From NCBI GenBank assembly GCA_012295275.1, contig CM022670.1, positions 33,226,938 to 33,268,437 of the forward strand: a stretch of DNA of 41,500 nt. Direction: 5' to 3'. A program made the position numbers and the translations under genes. Shown piece after piece: positions 10,662 to 16,849 of this stretch; position 1 is the stretch's first letter; every line of letters begins with the position of its first letter. The notes under the pieces were generated by a model. It searched no databases and was not told the DNA's origin. It saw only the letters and a list, made by a program, of their open reading frames with translations. The DNA is from Chrysomallon squamiferum. Its lineage: Eukaryota; Mollusca; Gastropoda; Neomphalida; Peltospiridae.

Positions 10662-11601
10662 TTTTATTACAGGGTCTTCGTGCTTGTTTGGATAAGGAAG
10701 AACGGGGACCATCCGTTAGTCTGGTTAGAATTTTATTATTATTGTTTTGTTTATTTATCAACAAATAAAATTTATCTATGAGTGAACATTAACGAAGCAT
10801 TCATTACATTAGGATATTAATTTACAGAACTAAAGTTAAACCTACATCATTTTTTTATTTTATTTTAATTAATTTGTTTTTTGTTTGCTTGTTCGTTTAT
10901 ATTTGTAGTTGTTGTTTTTATAATGCTTTCCTGAGATCTTACTAAGTTTTATAACAGAACAAAACTTACGCAGTTAGTATAATGTATTATTTTCTCAATT
11001 TTCTTCTCTTTTTTTTTTTTTTTTTTTTTCAGGTAAGCGGGGATTGCGAATTACTACAAATAAACAAAAGATTCTTCATGAAGCATTGTGACGATGCTAT
11101 TTATAGTCTTATAAGATTAAAGGTAAAAGATTTTTCTGCAGGTGTATTTTTATATTTTTCTATATAACTGTTTTATTTTTAAATATCCACATATTTTAAT
11201 GTATATATATGTTAGAGGAAATATGCATAAATTCTGATTCACCCAGAAAAATGTCAATCCAACGAGATCATCCTTTAAATGCAGTTGATGGAGAATGTCA
11301 TGACCTTTTTTTTTTCTTTTTTTTAAATTTTATTTCATGTTTTCGTATAATGTATTTTTGGTAAAGAGTGTATGTGTGTGCATCTACCTATGAAGTCTTC
11401 ATTATAGTTAAAGAAACATTATGTCATCAAATTCTATAAATGCTACATATAATGTACAGTTAATTTTAACTCTTATAGGCCAAACCATATCCGAGCCAGG
11501 AAGACCTACTAGATCGACTGGACGCCAATATGCAATGGCTGGAGTTTAAACAGAAGACGCTGGAAGATTTCCTTAAGAAATGCAAAAGACTGGAAAGATG
11601 A
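51..11601 (+). CDS. CNBD2: CNBD2-like cyclic nucleotide-binding-domain protein, 3' part, 13 coding segments
   Basis: Join: 51-125, 819-910, 1219-1292, 2120-2181 (or 2367-2428), 3492-3575, 6266-6330, 7743-7820, 8285-8345, 8716-8860, 9834-10381, 10673-10723, 11033-11122, 11479-11601. Every junction is AG..GT and all phases agree, giving 515 residues and a TGA; the start codon lies left of the window. Residues ~20-135 form a first CNB fold (RVIVRKG strand, FG-E turn, NRRTTV phosphate-cassette end). Residues ~151-177 link to a second CNB-like fold (YGRLIAKDS, WVYVVKS, then FGLRACL..PSVSLV and FFMKH) interrupted by a ~150-residue Ser/Asp/Glu/Lys-rich insertion. Two such halves and a short helical C-terminus fit the CNBD2 family, reported in vertebrates to matter for sperm; that role is family knowledge, not visible here. 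The second fold lacks the usual cassette residues and may not bind cyclic nucleotide. Family call made by eye; another CNBD paralogue is possible. Confidence 0.82.
126..818. other. CNBD2-like intron
   Basis: AT-rich sequence between a GTACGT donor and a TTTTGCAG acceptor. I see no repeat or gene in it. Confidence 0.6.
819..910 (+). CDS. CNBD2: CNBD2-like exon: helix before CNB fold 1
   Basis: The exon encodes VIRCMKGISPEF, then YPLNIQKHMCRLAMYCK. This is the pre-CNB helix typical of the family (a 'YP..mQ..l...a.Y' pattern). It begins in phase 0 and leaves two bases, joining the next exon to complete a Lys codon. The donor is GTATGT. Confidence 0.8.
1219..1292 (+). CDS. CNBD2: CNBD2-like exon: first strands of CNB fold 1
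   Basis: The exon encodes RVIVRKGFSPDGCYFVMSGT, the 'vI.rqG...d..YfI.sG' signature of CNB domains. It takes one base to finish a codon and leaves a single T, so the next exon must supply two bases. Both candidate next exons do, giving SGTLV or SGTLI. The acceptor is ATTCAG and the donor GTAAGT. Confidence 0.85.
1293..2119. other. CNBD2-like intron with GT microsatellite
   Basis: AT-rich intron. It contains a GT-rich tract at about 1371-1525 and A-rich low complexity at about 1700-1770. Nothing else is recognisable. Confidence 0.6.
1371..1525. repeat. GT-rich tract with 74-bp tandem duplication
   Basis: A (GT)n run followed by a unique stretch starting TAAGTGTGCATGAATGA at 1404 is repeated with few changes at 1478, so the period is about 74 bp. 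Confidence 0.75.
2120..2181 (+). CDS. CNBD2: CNBD2-like alternative exon A (candidate mutually exclusive)
   Basis: This 62-nt exon lies between TTTCAG and GTAAGT. Two leading bases finish a Leu codon, then 20 codons follow: VEKSENQKMVRELLPGSKFG. It supplies the CNB hairpin that runs into the phosphate-binding cassette (LLPGSKFG, then E from the next exon). Its length and phase equal those of exon B, 185 nt downstream. Joined to B the frame reads TAA at once, so A and B should not be spliced together. Confidence 0.75.
2367..2428 (+). CDS. CNBD2: CNBD2-like alternative exon B (candidate mutually exclusive)
   Basis: This 62-nt exon also lies between TTTCAG and GTAAGT. Two bases finish Leu, followed by IEKVEAWKQPQDIEVGEIFG. 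It fills the same place in the CNB fold as exon A; about 8 of 21 residues match (L, EK, E, K, G, FG). It is probably a tandem exon duplicate that has diverged. Inclusion of either single copy keeps the frame into 3492-3575. Expression of one or both is not shown by the sequence. Confidence 0.75.
2429..3491. other. CNBD2-like intron
   Basis: AT-rich intron with a GAT/AAT/CA compound microsatellite at about 2757-2855, a T-run near 2935, an ATT run near 3010, and two loosely similar stretches near 3340-3450. No gene seen. Confidence 0.6.
3492..3575 (+). CDS. CNBD2: CNBD2-like exon: phosphate-binding cassette of CNB fold 1
   Basis: 28 codons, phase 0 at both ends: EEDLICGCNRRTTVLTRTNT, then ELFCIHKQ. 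After the preceding FG this completes FGE..., then R-R-T-T-V and the closing strand 'ELFCI', as in functional CNB domains. The acceptor is TTGTAG and the donor GTTAGT. Confidence 0.85.
3693..3962. repeat. AAT/AAC/AAAT compound microsatellite
   Basis: Imperfect trinucleotide repeats grade from AAT through AAC/AGC and end in AAAT units. Any open frame across it is low complexity. Confidence 0.85.
4515..4612. repeat. TCTA / TA / GT / CA compound microsatellite
   Basis: TCTA units are followed by a TA run, a GT run and then a CA run. The GT and CA arms are complementary and can fold back on each other. Confidence 0.85.
5785..6145. repeat. Degenerate ~58-bp minisatellite in intron
   Basis: About six diverged copies begin with T(C)ATTAANATAAATG-like sequence, at about 5820, 5877, 5934, 5994, 6042 and 6100. 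They share a following ACTTTGTC..TGTCAGTTA-like portion. Spacing is 48-60 bp. Confidence 0.6.
6266..6330 (+). CDS. CNBD2: CNBD2-like exon after CNB fold 1
   Basis: The exon encodes DYRQIFNMAEDISNPKNLEV plus C and two bases of a Lys codon. The DY..IF start is the usual helix after a CNB fold in this family. The acceptor is TTTCAG and the donor GTAAGT. Confidence 0.8.
6331..7742. other. CNBD2-like intron
   Basis: Contains a C-run near 6550, TA/GATA repeats at about 6813-6854, and TTTA then TATG repeats at about 7438-7505. No gene recognised. Confidence 0.6.
7743..7820 (+). CDS. CNBD2: CNBD2-like exon: linker between CNB folds
   Basis: The exon encodes HDVVFQHFPMRRLEENPAIW, then TIVKY, with split Lys codons at both ends. 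The acceptor is CTTCAG and the donor GTAAAA. It matches the 'h..fl...p...l..np..w' linker preceding the second fold. Confidence 0.8.
7843..7890. repeat. CATA tetranucleotide microsatellite
   Basis: Perfect ATAC/CATA repeats lie just after the exon ending at 7820. A CA-rich patch at about 7890-8003 follows. Confidence 0.85.
8285..8345 (+). CDS. CNBD2: CNBD2-like exon: start of CNB fold 2
   Basis: The exon encodes YGRLIAKDSNELEWVYVVKS after one base completing Lys. This resembles the 'G.vv..ds..sewiyfv..G' strand pair of a second CNB-like fold. The acceptor is TTCCAG and the donor GTAAGA. Confidence 0.8.
8346..8715. other. CNBD2-like intron
   Basis: AT-rich intron ending in a ~24-base T-run that serves as the polypyrimidine tract before TGCAG. 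Nothing else seen. Confidence 0.6.
8716..8860 (+). CDS. CNBD2: CNBD2-like exon: CNB fold 2 strand plus helical linker
   Basis: 48 codons plus one base: GEARLLIYLEPS..., then KTRRQKIAAAMEQ and KKKQILQFIAERDY. The first part continues the fold ('GeArll'); the rest starts the insertion that separates the two halves of fold 2. The donor is GTGAGT. A reading frame runs on into the CA repeat downstream but is interrupted here by a good donor. Confidence 0.8.
8932..9465. repeat. ~530-bp CA-rich satellite in intron
   Basis: Almost pure CA dinucleotide with interspersed CTCACA and CACCCCCACACTCA variants that recur in larger blocks. It sits inside the intron 8861-9833. It creates a long Thr/His open frame that is an artefact. 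Confidence 0.9.
9834..10381 (+). CDS. CNBD2: CNBD2-like large exon: acidic/Ser-rich insertion
   Basis: 548 nt. It starts KSAYKPSIYHPGRRDGSKSA and ends with the structured VYGQMLPAFIQVETLHTGQVF, which enters the second cassette. In between, residues ~285-390 are dense in S, D, E and K (for example KSENKSDEEEKRDVEESEA) and probably disordered. The exon has higher GC than the flanking introns. The acceptor is ATTCAG and the donor GTAAGT. Confidence 0.85.
10610..10672 (+). repeat. TAC repeat forming the splice-acceptor tract
   Basis: A (TAC)n run of about 45 bp lies directly ahead of TTTTATTACAG. The same repeat plus acceptor appears again near 15490-15587. Confidence 0.8.
10673..10723 (+). CDS. 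CNBD2: CNBD2-like exon: degenerate cassette of CNB fold 2
   Basis: 17 codons: GLRACLDKEERGPSVSL. After the preceding VF it gives FGLRACL..PSVSL, where active CNB domains have FGE and RAATV-like residues; the cassette Glu is absent. The donor is GTTAGA. A damaged copy of this exon lies at 15588-15635. Confidence 0.8.
11033..11122 (+). CDS. CNBD2: CNBD2-like exon: end of CNB fold 2
   Basis: 30 codons: VSGDCELLQINKRFFMKHCD, then DAIYSLIRLK. 'gaEllmi.k.fFlkh' is the usual closing strand and helix of this fold in CNBD-type proteins. It is preceded by a T-rich tract and CAG; the donor is GTAAAA. Confidence 0.85.
11479..11601 (+). CDS. CNBD2: CNBD2-like terminal exon
   Basis: The exon encodes AKPYPSQEDLLDRLDANMQW, then LEFKQKTLEDFLKKCKRLER and TGA. 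The 'yPs...Ll......W..yk...l...' tail is typical of the C-terminus of the family. The acceptor is TTATAG. Confidence 0.85.
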   Translation, partial: AKPYPSQEDLLDRLDANMQWLEFKQKTLEDFLKKCKRLER

Positions 11602-11927
11602 AGCATTAACAGAACGCTTGTCTGTTGATGTATATCTGTGCTTCACGCGGTCTTCATGCATGAAAAGCACTAGAAGAATGAGTTATACACAATACAGAAT
11701 TAAATTCCAGATTACAGTTTACCATCACTTAATATCATAAAAGAAAAATTGCTTATAAATTACCTAACTTTTACATACTTGATGTGTTTATTTTTCAAAT
11801 GCTGCCATCATCCTTACAAACCACACAGAAAGCGACTCTTCACGAATTTGTTATTTTCATGAATTAAAAACCTGAAAATATACCAATCTGCTTCTGCTCA
11901 AAGCTTTACACCTAAGAAAGACATATG

Positions 11928-11933
11928 AATAAA
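11928..11933 (+). terminator. CNBD2: AATAAA poly(A) signal of the CNBD2-like gene
   Basis: First canonical AATAAA after the TGA, giving a 3' UTR of roughly 340 nt. Confidence 0.6.
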
Positions 11934-12465
11934 AACTGAACTATTATTTGTTTTCCTCTGTGTATTTTAATGAGTGTGTATCAGAGTGTTTGAAAGGAGG
12001 GTTACAGAGAGTTTCTAAATGCCAAAAACATTTTCATTCAGGAAACAACGTCAACTGTAAATTAACCTGGTTAAAACATGGATTTCAATCATTTTTAACT
12101 TATTCTTATACCAAGGAGTTTTCGTTCTTTCTTTCTTTCTTTCCTTCTGTATCAGCACAAAGGCATATCTAAAATATGGTAGTGGTTTTCATAGGCCCTA
12201 TTTAAAGCAGCTACTTGAACGGCCACTACTGTTTTTGTTTTTGCTGACTAGTAACCACAGCATTCAAATCTTTGTTGTATCATGTTGAGATTCATACAGC
12301 TCTATGAAATTAGCGAATTTTTTTTTTACAGACCATTGTTTTTAACTCAGATATTTACGTGCATATAGGAGTATGGAATTTGAAGAATATTAAGATATGG
12401 CTAACGCCTTATTGAGGTACTGTAAAAAAAAAAAATAATAATAATAATAATAAATAATAATAATG

Positions 12466-12503
<38 letters not shown>

Positions 12504-12954
12504 CAAATAAACAAATAAATAAAATATTTCTTGCTGAGATGAACATTTGATTTTGATACTTTGTCACGTTCACCTAGTCTTACTGCACTGGGGTCATTGT
12601 TTTAAATTGCTTTGCCAACCTTTTGTTGGTTACCAGCCACGTAGAACTGTGGTAAGCTAAACAAAGGTCAAGCTGTTCTTTAAATCTCCTATTACATACA
12701 CAGTATCTTTAAAAGGGCTTAGGAAAGATATCGTCTTTATAAATGTGCTACAGAATAAAAGAAGTATGTCATGACTCATTCTCAGACATAATTTTCTTAT
12801 TATTTTTTCATTATGAAGTCTTTGGTGCATGGAAAAAGCTTCAGAGTGACATTAATTTTTGTTTGCTTCTTTTGTTCACCTCTGATATGTTTTACGAATG
12901 TAAGCGGTTCTATCACTCACCTATAACGGTGTACACAATTACAGTTTTGATAGT

Positions 12955-13105
12955 CTGTTTGTGTCACTTGATCCACACATTGTGGCCTCGCCTAACTAGG
13001 AGACGGTAAATGAGCAACATTTCGTGAGTGCCTGTCCTCACGCGTGATTTTCATGCTGTTGTTGAGCGTAAATAAAATTCAAATCAGTTCAGTTCAGTGG
13101 TGGGG
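12955..13105 (+). mobile_element. Possible SINE 3' portion
   Basis: A less AT-rich stretch ends TGTTGAGCGTAAATAAAATTC and then CAGTTCAGTTCAG. A 'GAGCGTAAA.AAAATTCA' ending followed by a short tandem tail resembles the 3' ends of molluscan SINEs. No RNA polymerase III A/B boxes were confirmed. Confidence 0.25.
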
Positions 13106-13245
13106 GTTTTTGAGGGGAATTATTTTTTCTTTTTTGTGTGTGTGTGTGTTTGTGGGTGTGGTTTTATTGTTGTTGTTTCTGATGTTGTGTTGTTGGGGGG
13201 TTAAAGAAGAACAACAACAACATCAACAACAACAATAAAACATCC

Positions 13246-13246
13246 T

Positions 13247-13295
<49 letters not shown>

Positions 13296-13545
13296 ACAAT
13301 AGTAATAATAAATAAATAATAAGAACAATAGCAACTTCAATAAAAATAATCATAATAGCAATAATAACAGTCGCAATAATAATAATAATAATAATAATAA
13401 ACAATAGTAATAATAAATAAATAATAAGAACAATAGCAACTTCAATACAAATAATCATAATAGCAATAATAACAGTCGCAATACTACTACTACTAATAAT
13501 AACAACAACAACAACAATAACAATACTAATGATAACAATGATAAT
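13246..13545. repeat. AAT microsatellite with 105-bp higher-order repeat
   Basis: A block starting AACAATAGTAATAATAAATA at 13295 recurs nearly unchanged at 13400, separated by AAT runs. The long Ile-rich frame on the minus strand across it is an artefact. Confidence 0.85.
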
Positions 13546-13888
13546 AATATTCCACTTCCCCACGGTTCCGATGTCTTTTTATTGGAGACTACAAAGTGTA
13601 GTATTTAAAATGTAATACTACTATATGTGAAGTCATCGAGCATTCAGAAATAACTTTTCTTCATTTAACTAAATTTCTTTAATATAACGCGTAAATTCTG
13701 AATAATTAAATATAATTAAACACACCAATTTGTGTTTCAGAAAGTATAATCATTCATATTTAATTATTCGGAATTTTAAAAAGTACAGATTTTAGGATGT
13801 GCTATTTTCCATTGTATCAGGAAGCCATGCACGTTAGTGACGTCTTTTCCACGTCAGATGTGAGATCCTCAGAAACGTACAATACTTA

Positions 13889-13946
<58 letters not shown>

Positions 13947-14056
13947 GCAACAACAAAAGCGACAACAGCAGCAGTAAAAACAGCAATAACAACAATAATA
14001 ACAACAGCAAGAACAACAAGCATAAAGATGATGATGATGATGATGATAAACACAAC

Positions 14057-14328
14057 ATAATAGGAAACAGAAGCGACAGATACGCTGTACTGCATTAGTT
14101 AATGTTACAGTCATTACAGGACCAACCCGTGTTAATTAACAGTTATTATTACAGATCATTCTTAATGCAAACATGAACCAAGGTCGTCCACTAGACGAAG
14201 CTCTTTCTTCTAAAATGACTCACTGTGTCCTAGGTTTGACCTTGACAGTTCCCTTAGAGTTCTTTTCCACTGGTATATCATACTTTGGTACATTCAACTA
14301 TATGATCATTCTCTATCAATATTTTTAA
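14057..14328 (+). other. Conserved pre-CARD block, unit 1 (51-codon ORF; AP-1 and NR5A/ERR-like motifs)
   Basis: About 270 bp strongly conserved in all four units. An ORF at 14173-14328 starts MNQGRPLDEALSSKMTHCVL and ends in hydrophobic residues. The invariant core carries TGACTCA (14216-14222, AP-1 consensus) and TGACCTTGA (14237-14245, reverse of TCAAGGTCA). A TTATTACAG acceptor-like site lies just before the ORF. Whether this is a micro-gene, an exon relic or a regulatory module is undecided. Confidence 0.4.
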
Positions 14329-14834
14329 AATTTAAATTATTTTATATTATTTTGCCTTAATATAACCATCTTGAAAATAACAAAGCTGTCCTGTTCACAG
14401 ACGTAAATGCACATTTGTATTTATCTAACCTTCAGATTTTGATAAAACACGTCCTAATTATCATATATAAGCTAAATACTAGCATATAACTGAACTTCTT
14501 GGATTGCGAAATAAACAAAAATGAGGTCTATAATCAAGTTTTGGAGATAAGCAATCTAATACTTCAACCAATTAATTCATCCGGTCCAAATCTTCCTTGT
14601 AATTATTCAGAAATCTGCCAACCGTCTAAAATGTAAATTATAATCAGTAACGGGTGGAGACAGGCTTCTTTTTTAAACATGCAGAGATCCAATAAATCAT
14701 AAATGAGGTATACCATCTGTATTTAGTGCCTGCGTAGTGTGATGTTTTGTGGTTCCGTGTTTGACATGTGACGTATGGTAACACTATCAAGTTGTTCACT
14801 ATTCACTAAGCTGCTATTCTTCTTTAATGTGATT

Positions 14835-14906
14835 CATAATCAAAACATGTAGTTCTGTGGTCAACACAAAGTCCTGAAAATATTACAGATAGTGGATGTT
14901 TTTCTG
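14835..14906 (+). promoter_or_regulatory. Presumed promoter and 5' leader of CARD copy 1
   Basis: CATAAT at 14835-14840 aligns with TATAAT in the other units. About 25 bp on is GTCAACA (initiator-like), then a leader ending TTTCTG at 14906 before GTAAGT. A CRE-like TGACGTA lies upstream near 14770. The matching acceptor is the T-rich tract ending AATAAAG at 15744, implying an ~838-nt leader intron. Transcription is inferred, not shown. Confidence 0.35.
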
Positions 14907-15177
14907 GTAAGTTTGCTAAACTTGATTTATAATTGAAGGATAAATTACTAACTTAGTTCGTTAACGGCATGGATTAGAATAGTTTAAAAATGGTTATATT
15001 ATCATGCTTTAATAGGTATTATCAGATGAAGTTTAAAAATAATTAAAAAAAATATAAATGTGTTTTTATTATTACAGACTGTGTGAATACAAATAAAGAT
15101 AATAGAATTGGTGTTCTTTTTGAACTGCTATTCCAAGATGTCTATTCCATTATTAGTCCATGCGACAAATAATAAAA

Positions 15178-15215
<38 letters not shown>

Positions 15216-15295
15216 ATAATAATAATAATAGTAATAATAATAACAAAAACAACAATAAGAACAACAACAACAATAATAATAACACTAATAATAAC
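15178..15295. repeat. TAC/AAT/AAC microsatellite in leader intron of CARD copy 1
   Basis: Trinucleotide runs at a position where units 2 and 4 carry AAT/AAC or AAG runs of other lengths. Confidence 0.8.
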
Positions 15296-15403
15296 TGCAG
15301 ACAGAGTAGGTAAAAAGAAAATAATAATAATTACCTTTTATTATGAAACAAAAATATTTAAGTTATTTTGAAGCAGACTATTTCGAAAGCTTGGATATGT
15401 ACT

Positions 15404-15538
15404 GTAATGTAAAATAAATATTAATACACCTACTTCACTTTGCTTATTAAATCCAAGTAAATATTTATATACATCCCAGTTGTTCCATTACTACTACTAC
15501 TACCATTACTACTATTACTGCTGCTATTACTACTACTA

Positions 15539-15574
<36 letters not shown>

Positions 15575-15635
15575 AATTTTATTACAGAGTCTTCGTGCTT
15601 GTTTAGATAAGGAAGAACGGGGACAATCCGTTAGT
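15404..15635 (+). pseudogene. Displaced CNBD2-like intron/exon fragment in CARD leader intron
   Basis: This segment matches 10533-10720 of the CNBD2-like gene: the same intron end (CCAAGTAAATATTTATATAC versus CCAAGTACATATTTATATAC), the TAC repeat, the ATTACAG acceptor and 48 of the exon's 51 nt (15588-15635). The copied exon has GGT to AGT and CCA to CAA changes, lacks the final CTG codon and has no donor. It replaces about 0.5 kb present in the other units, immediately upstream of the TATGAACAAGCAATGAT sequence shared with them. Confidence 0.85.
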
Positions 15636-15752
15636 TGTTTTATGAACAAGCAATGATGATGTTTAAACTGTTGTTGCCCGGCTGTCCTTAGGATTTGGTA
15701 GATATTTATTTCTTCCTTTTTTTTTTTTTCTTCTTTTAATAAAGATTAAGGC

Positions 15753-16649
15753 ATGGCTAAAGCAATTTTAACTCGCGGAAGGATGAACGACGATGAAGAA
15801 AAATGTATTCAGAACAACTTGGTGGAAATAGAGAGGTCTGTAGAGGCAAATCATCTCGTCACACATCTGTTTGCTTCCGATATCATTACCCTGGACGACA
15901 AAATGGAAATCACTTCTGCCGAATCCAGACAGAAACGTATCCGACTTCTAGTAGATAAAATCATCCTTCAAGGAGGACCGCTGGCCTTCACTGAATTCAT
16001 CAGATCTCTTGAAAAGAGTCACTATTTGGATCTTGTGGCAAAACTCATCGGTTCAAATTCTGTCAGTCCCAGAGGCGATGATGATGTTGATGATGATATC
16101 AAAAAATGGAAACGTGGTAAAAATATCGAACGCAGACTTGAACTGCTGAGAGATCGAATTTTTAAATTGGACGAAAAAGTCTCACACATTGATGACGTGA
16201 AACAAGATATAACAATCATCAAAGATTCTCTGAAAGAGATAAAAGTGCTGACTTCAAAAGAAGCTGAAACTAAAATGACCATCGAAATGCTGACACAGCA
16301 GCTGAACGAAAAAACGAAGAAACTGGAAGAAGCTGAAAGACAAATTGATCTTCTCGAAAGCAAAATCCAAGAACTCGAAGAACAGAGAAAGAAAGATAAA
16401 ATGGAAATTAACAATCTGAAAGGCGCGATGACGAGGCAGGATTTCACGATCAACACTTTGAAGAATAAGATAGGACTGCAGGATGACCTGATGAAAGAAA
16501 AAACGAAAGCCATTGAGGAACTGAACAAAAAGGATGTAGATAAAGAAACTCGACTGAAGAAATTGGAAAGTATGGTGCTGAATCAACGTTACCAAACCAA
16601 GATGAGGTTGCCTGGTAAAATAAAGCCTAAAAACAGATTTGAAAATTGA
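15753..16649 (+). CDS. CARD-coiled-coil protein, copy 1 (298 aa)
   Basis: Single-exon ORF. Residues 12-102 are a CARD: EEKCIQNNLVEIERSVEANH, a DIITLDD turn, RQKRIRLLVDKIILQGGPLAF and SLEKSHYLDLVAKLIG, matching the six-helix CARD with its 'r..LLd.l...Gp.AF..F...L' core. Residues 103-124 are an acidic then basic linker (DDDVDDDIKKWKRGKN). Residues ~125-275 are heptad-rich coiled coil (IEMLTQQLNEKTKKLEEAER and on), with a basic tail (PGKIKPKNRF). This layout belongs to oligomerising adaptors such as CARD9/CARMA or other CARD-CC proteins; no MAGUK or enzyme domain is present. Cytosolic scaffolding of innate-immune or apoptotic signalling is inferred. The start has G at -3 and G at +4. A T-rich tract ending in AG just upstream suggests a spliced 5' leader. 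It lies about 95% identical to copy 3. Confidence 0.85.
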   Translation: MAKAILTRGRMNDDEEKCIQNNLVEIERSVEANHLVTHLFASDIITLDDKMEITSAESRQKRIRLLVDKIILQGGPLAFTEFIRSLEKSHYLDLVAKLIGSNSVSPRGDDDVDDDIKKWKRGKNIERRLELLRDRIFKLDEKVSHIDDVKQDITIIKDSLKEIKVLTSKEAETKMTIEMLTQQLNEKTKKLEEAERQIDLLESKIQELEEQRKKDKMEINNLKGAMTRQDFTINTLKNKIGLQDDLMKEKTKAIEELNKKDVDKETRLKKLESMVLNQRYQTKMRLPGKIKPKNRFEN

Positions 16650-16843
16650 CATCATGCTTATATGTCCGAAAATTGCAGTTTTGATATTTTTATCCCATGT
16701 TTGGTTTGCGACATGATCTTACTGGATTACATTAAGCACATGATTGATGATGGTTTTGAATTAACACAAAAATAACAGACTAATTTTTTTATCTCTTTAA
16801 AAACTTTGTTATCATGGAAATTCCTTTGACATTTGAAACGTTT

Positions 16844-16849
16844 AATAAA
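16844..16849 (+). terminator. AATAAA poly(A) signal of CARD copy 1
   Basis: The TTTAATAAAA(T)GAATTAATAC context is kept in all four units, about 200-480 nt after the stop. Confidence 0.55.

Larger units (their letters stand above)
11934..14023. other. Intergenic region between CNBD2-like gene and CARD array
   Basis: No gene is supported on either strand. Contents are AAT/AAAT tracts (12432-12530), a possible SINE tail (about 12955-13105), GT and GTT runs (13136-13185), a 105-bp-period AAT-rich repeat (13246-13545) and an AAT/AAC tract (13891-14023) that merges into the left edge of the array. Confidence 0.6.

Noticed and set aside
13201-14114. Ile/Val-, Leu-, His- and Tyr-rich open frames on the minus strand
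   Set aside because: They are pure translations of AAT, AAC and TAC microsatellites in different frames.
16022-16655. Open frames of 130-170 codons on the minus strand opposite CARD copy 1, with similar ones opposite copies 2, 3 and 4
   Set aside because: They are Ser/Phe/Leu-rich mirror frames of a Lys/Glu-rich coiled coil. The plus-strand frame has a recognisable CARD and conserved protein sequence.
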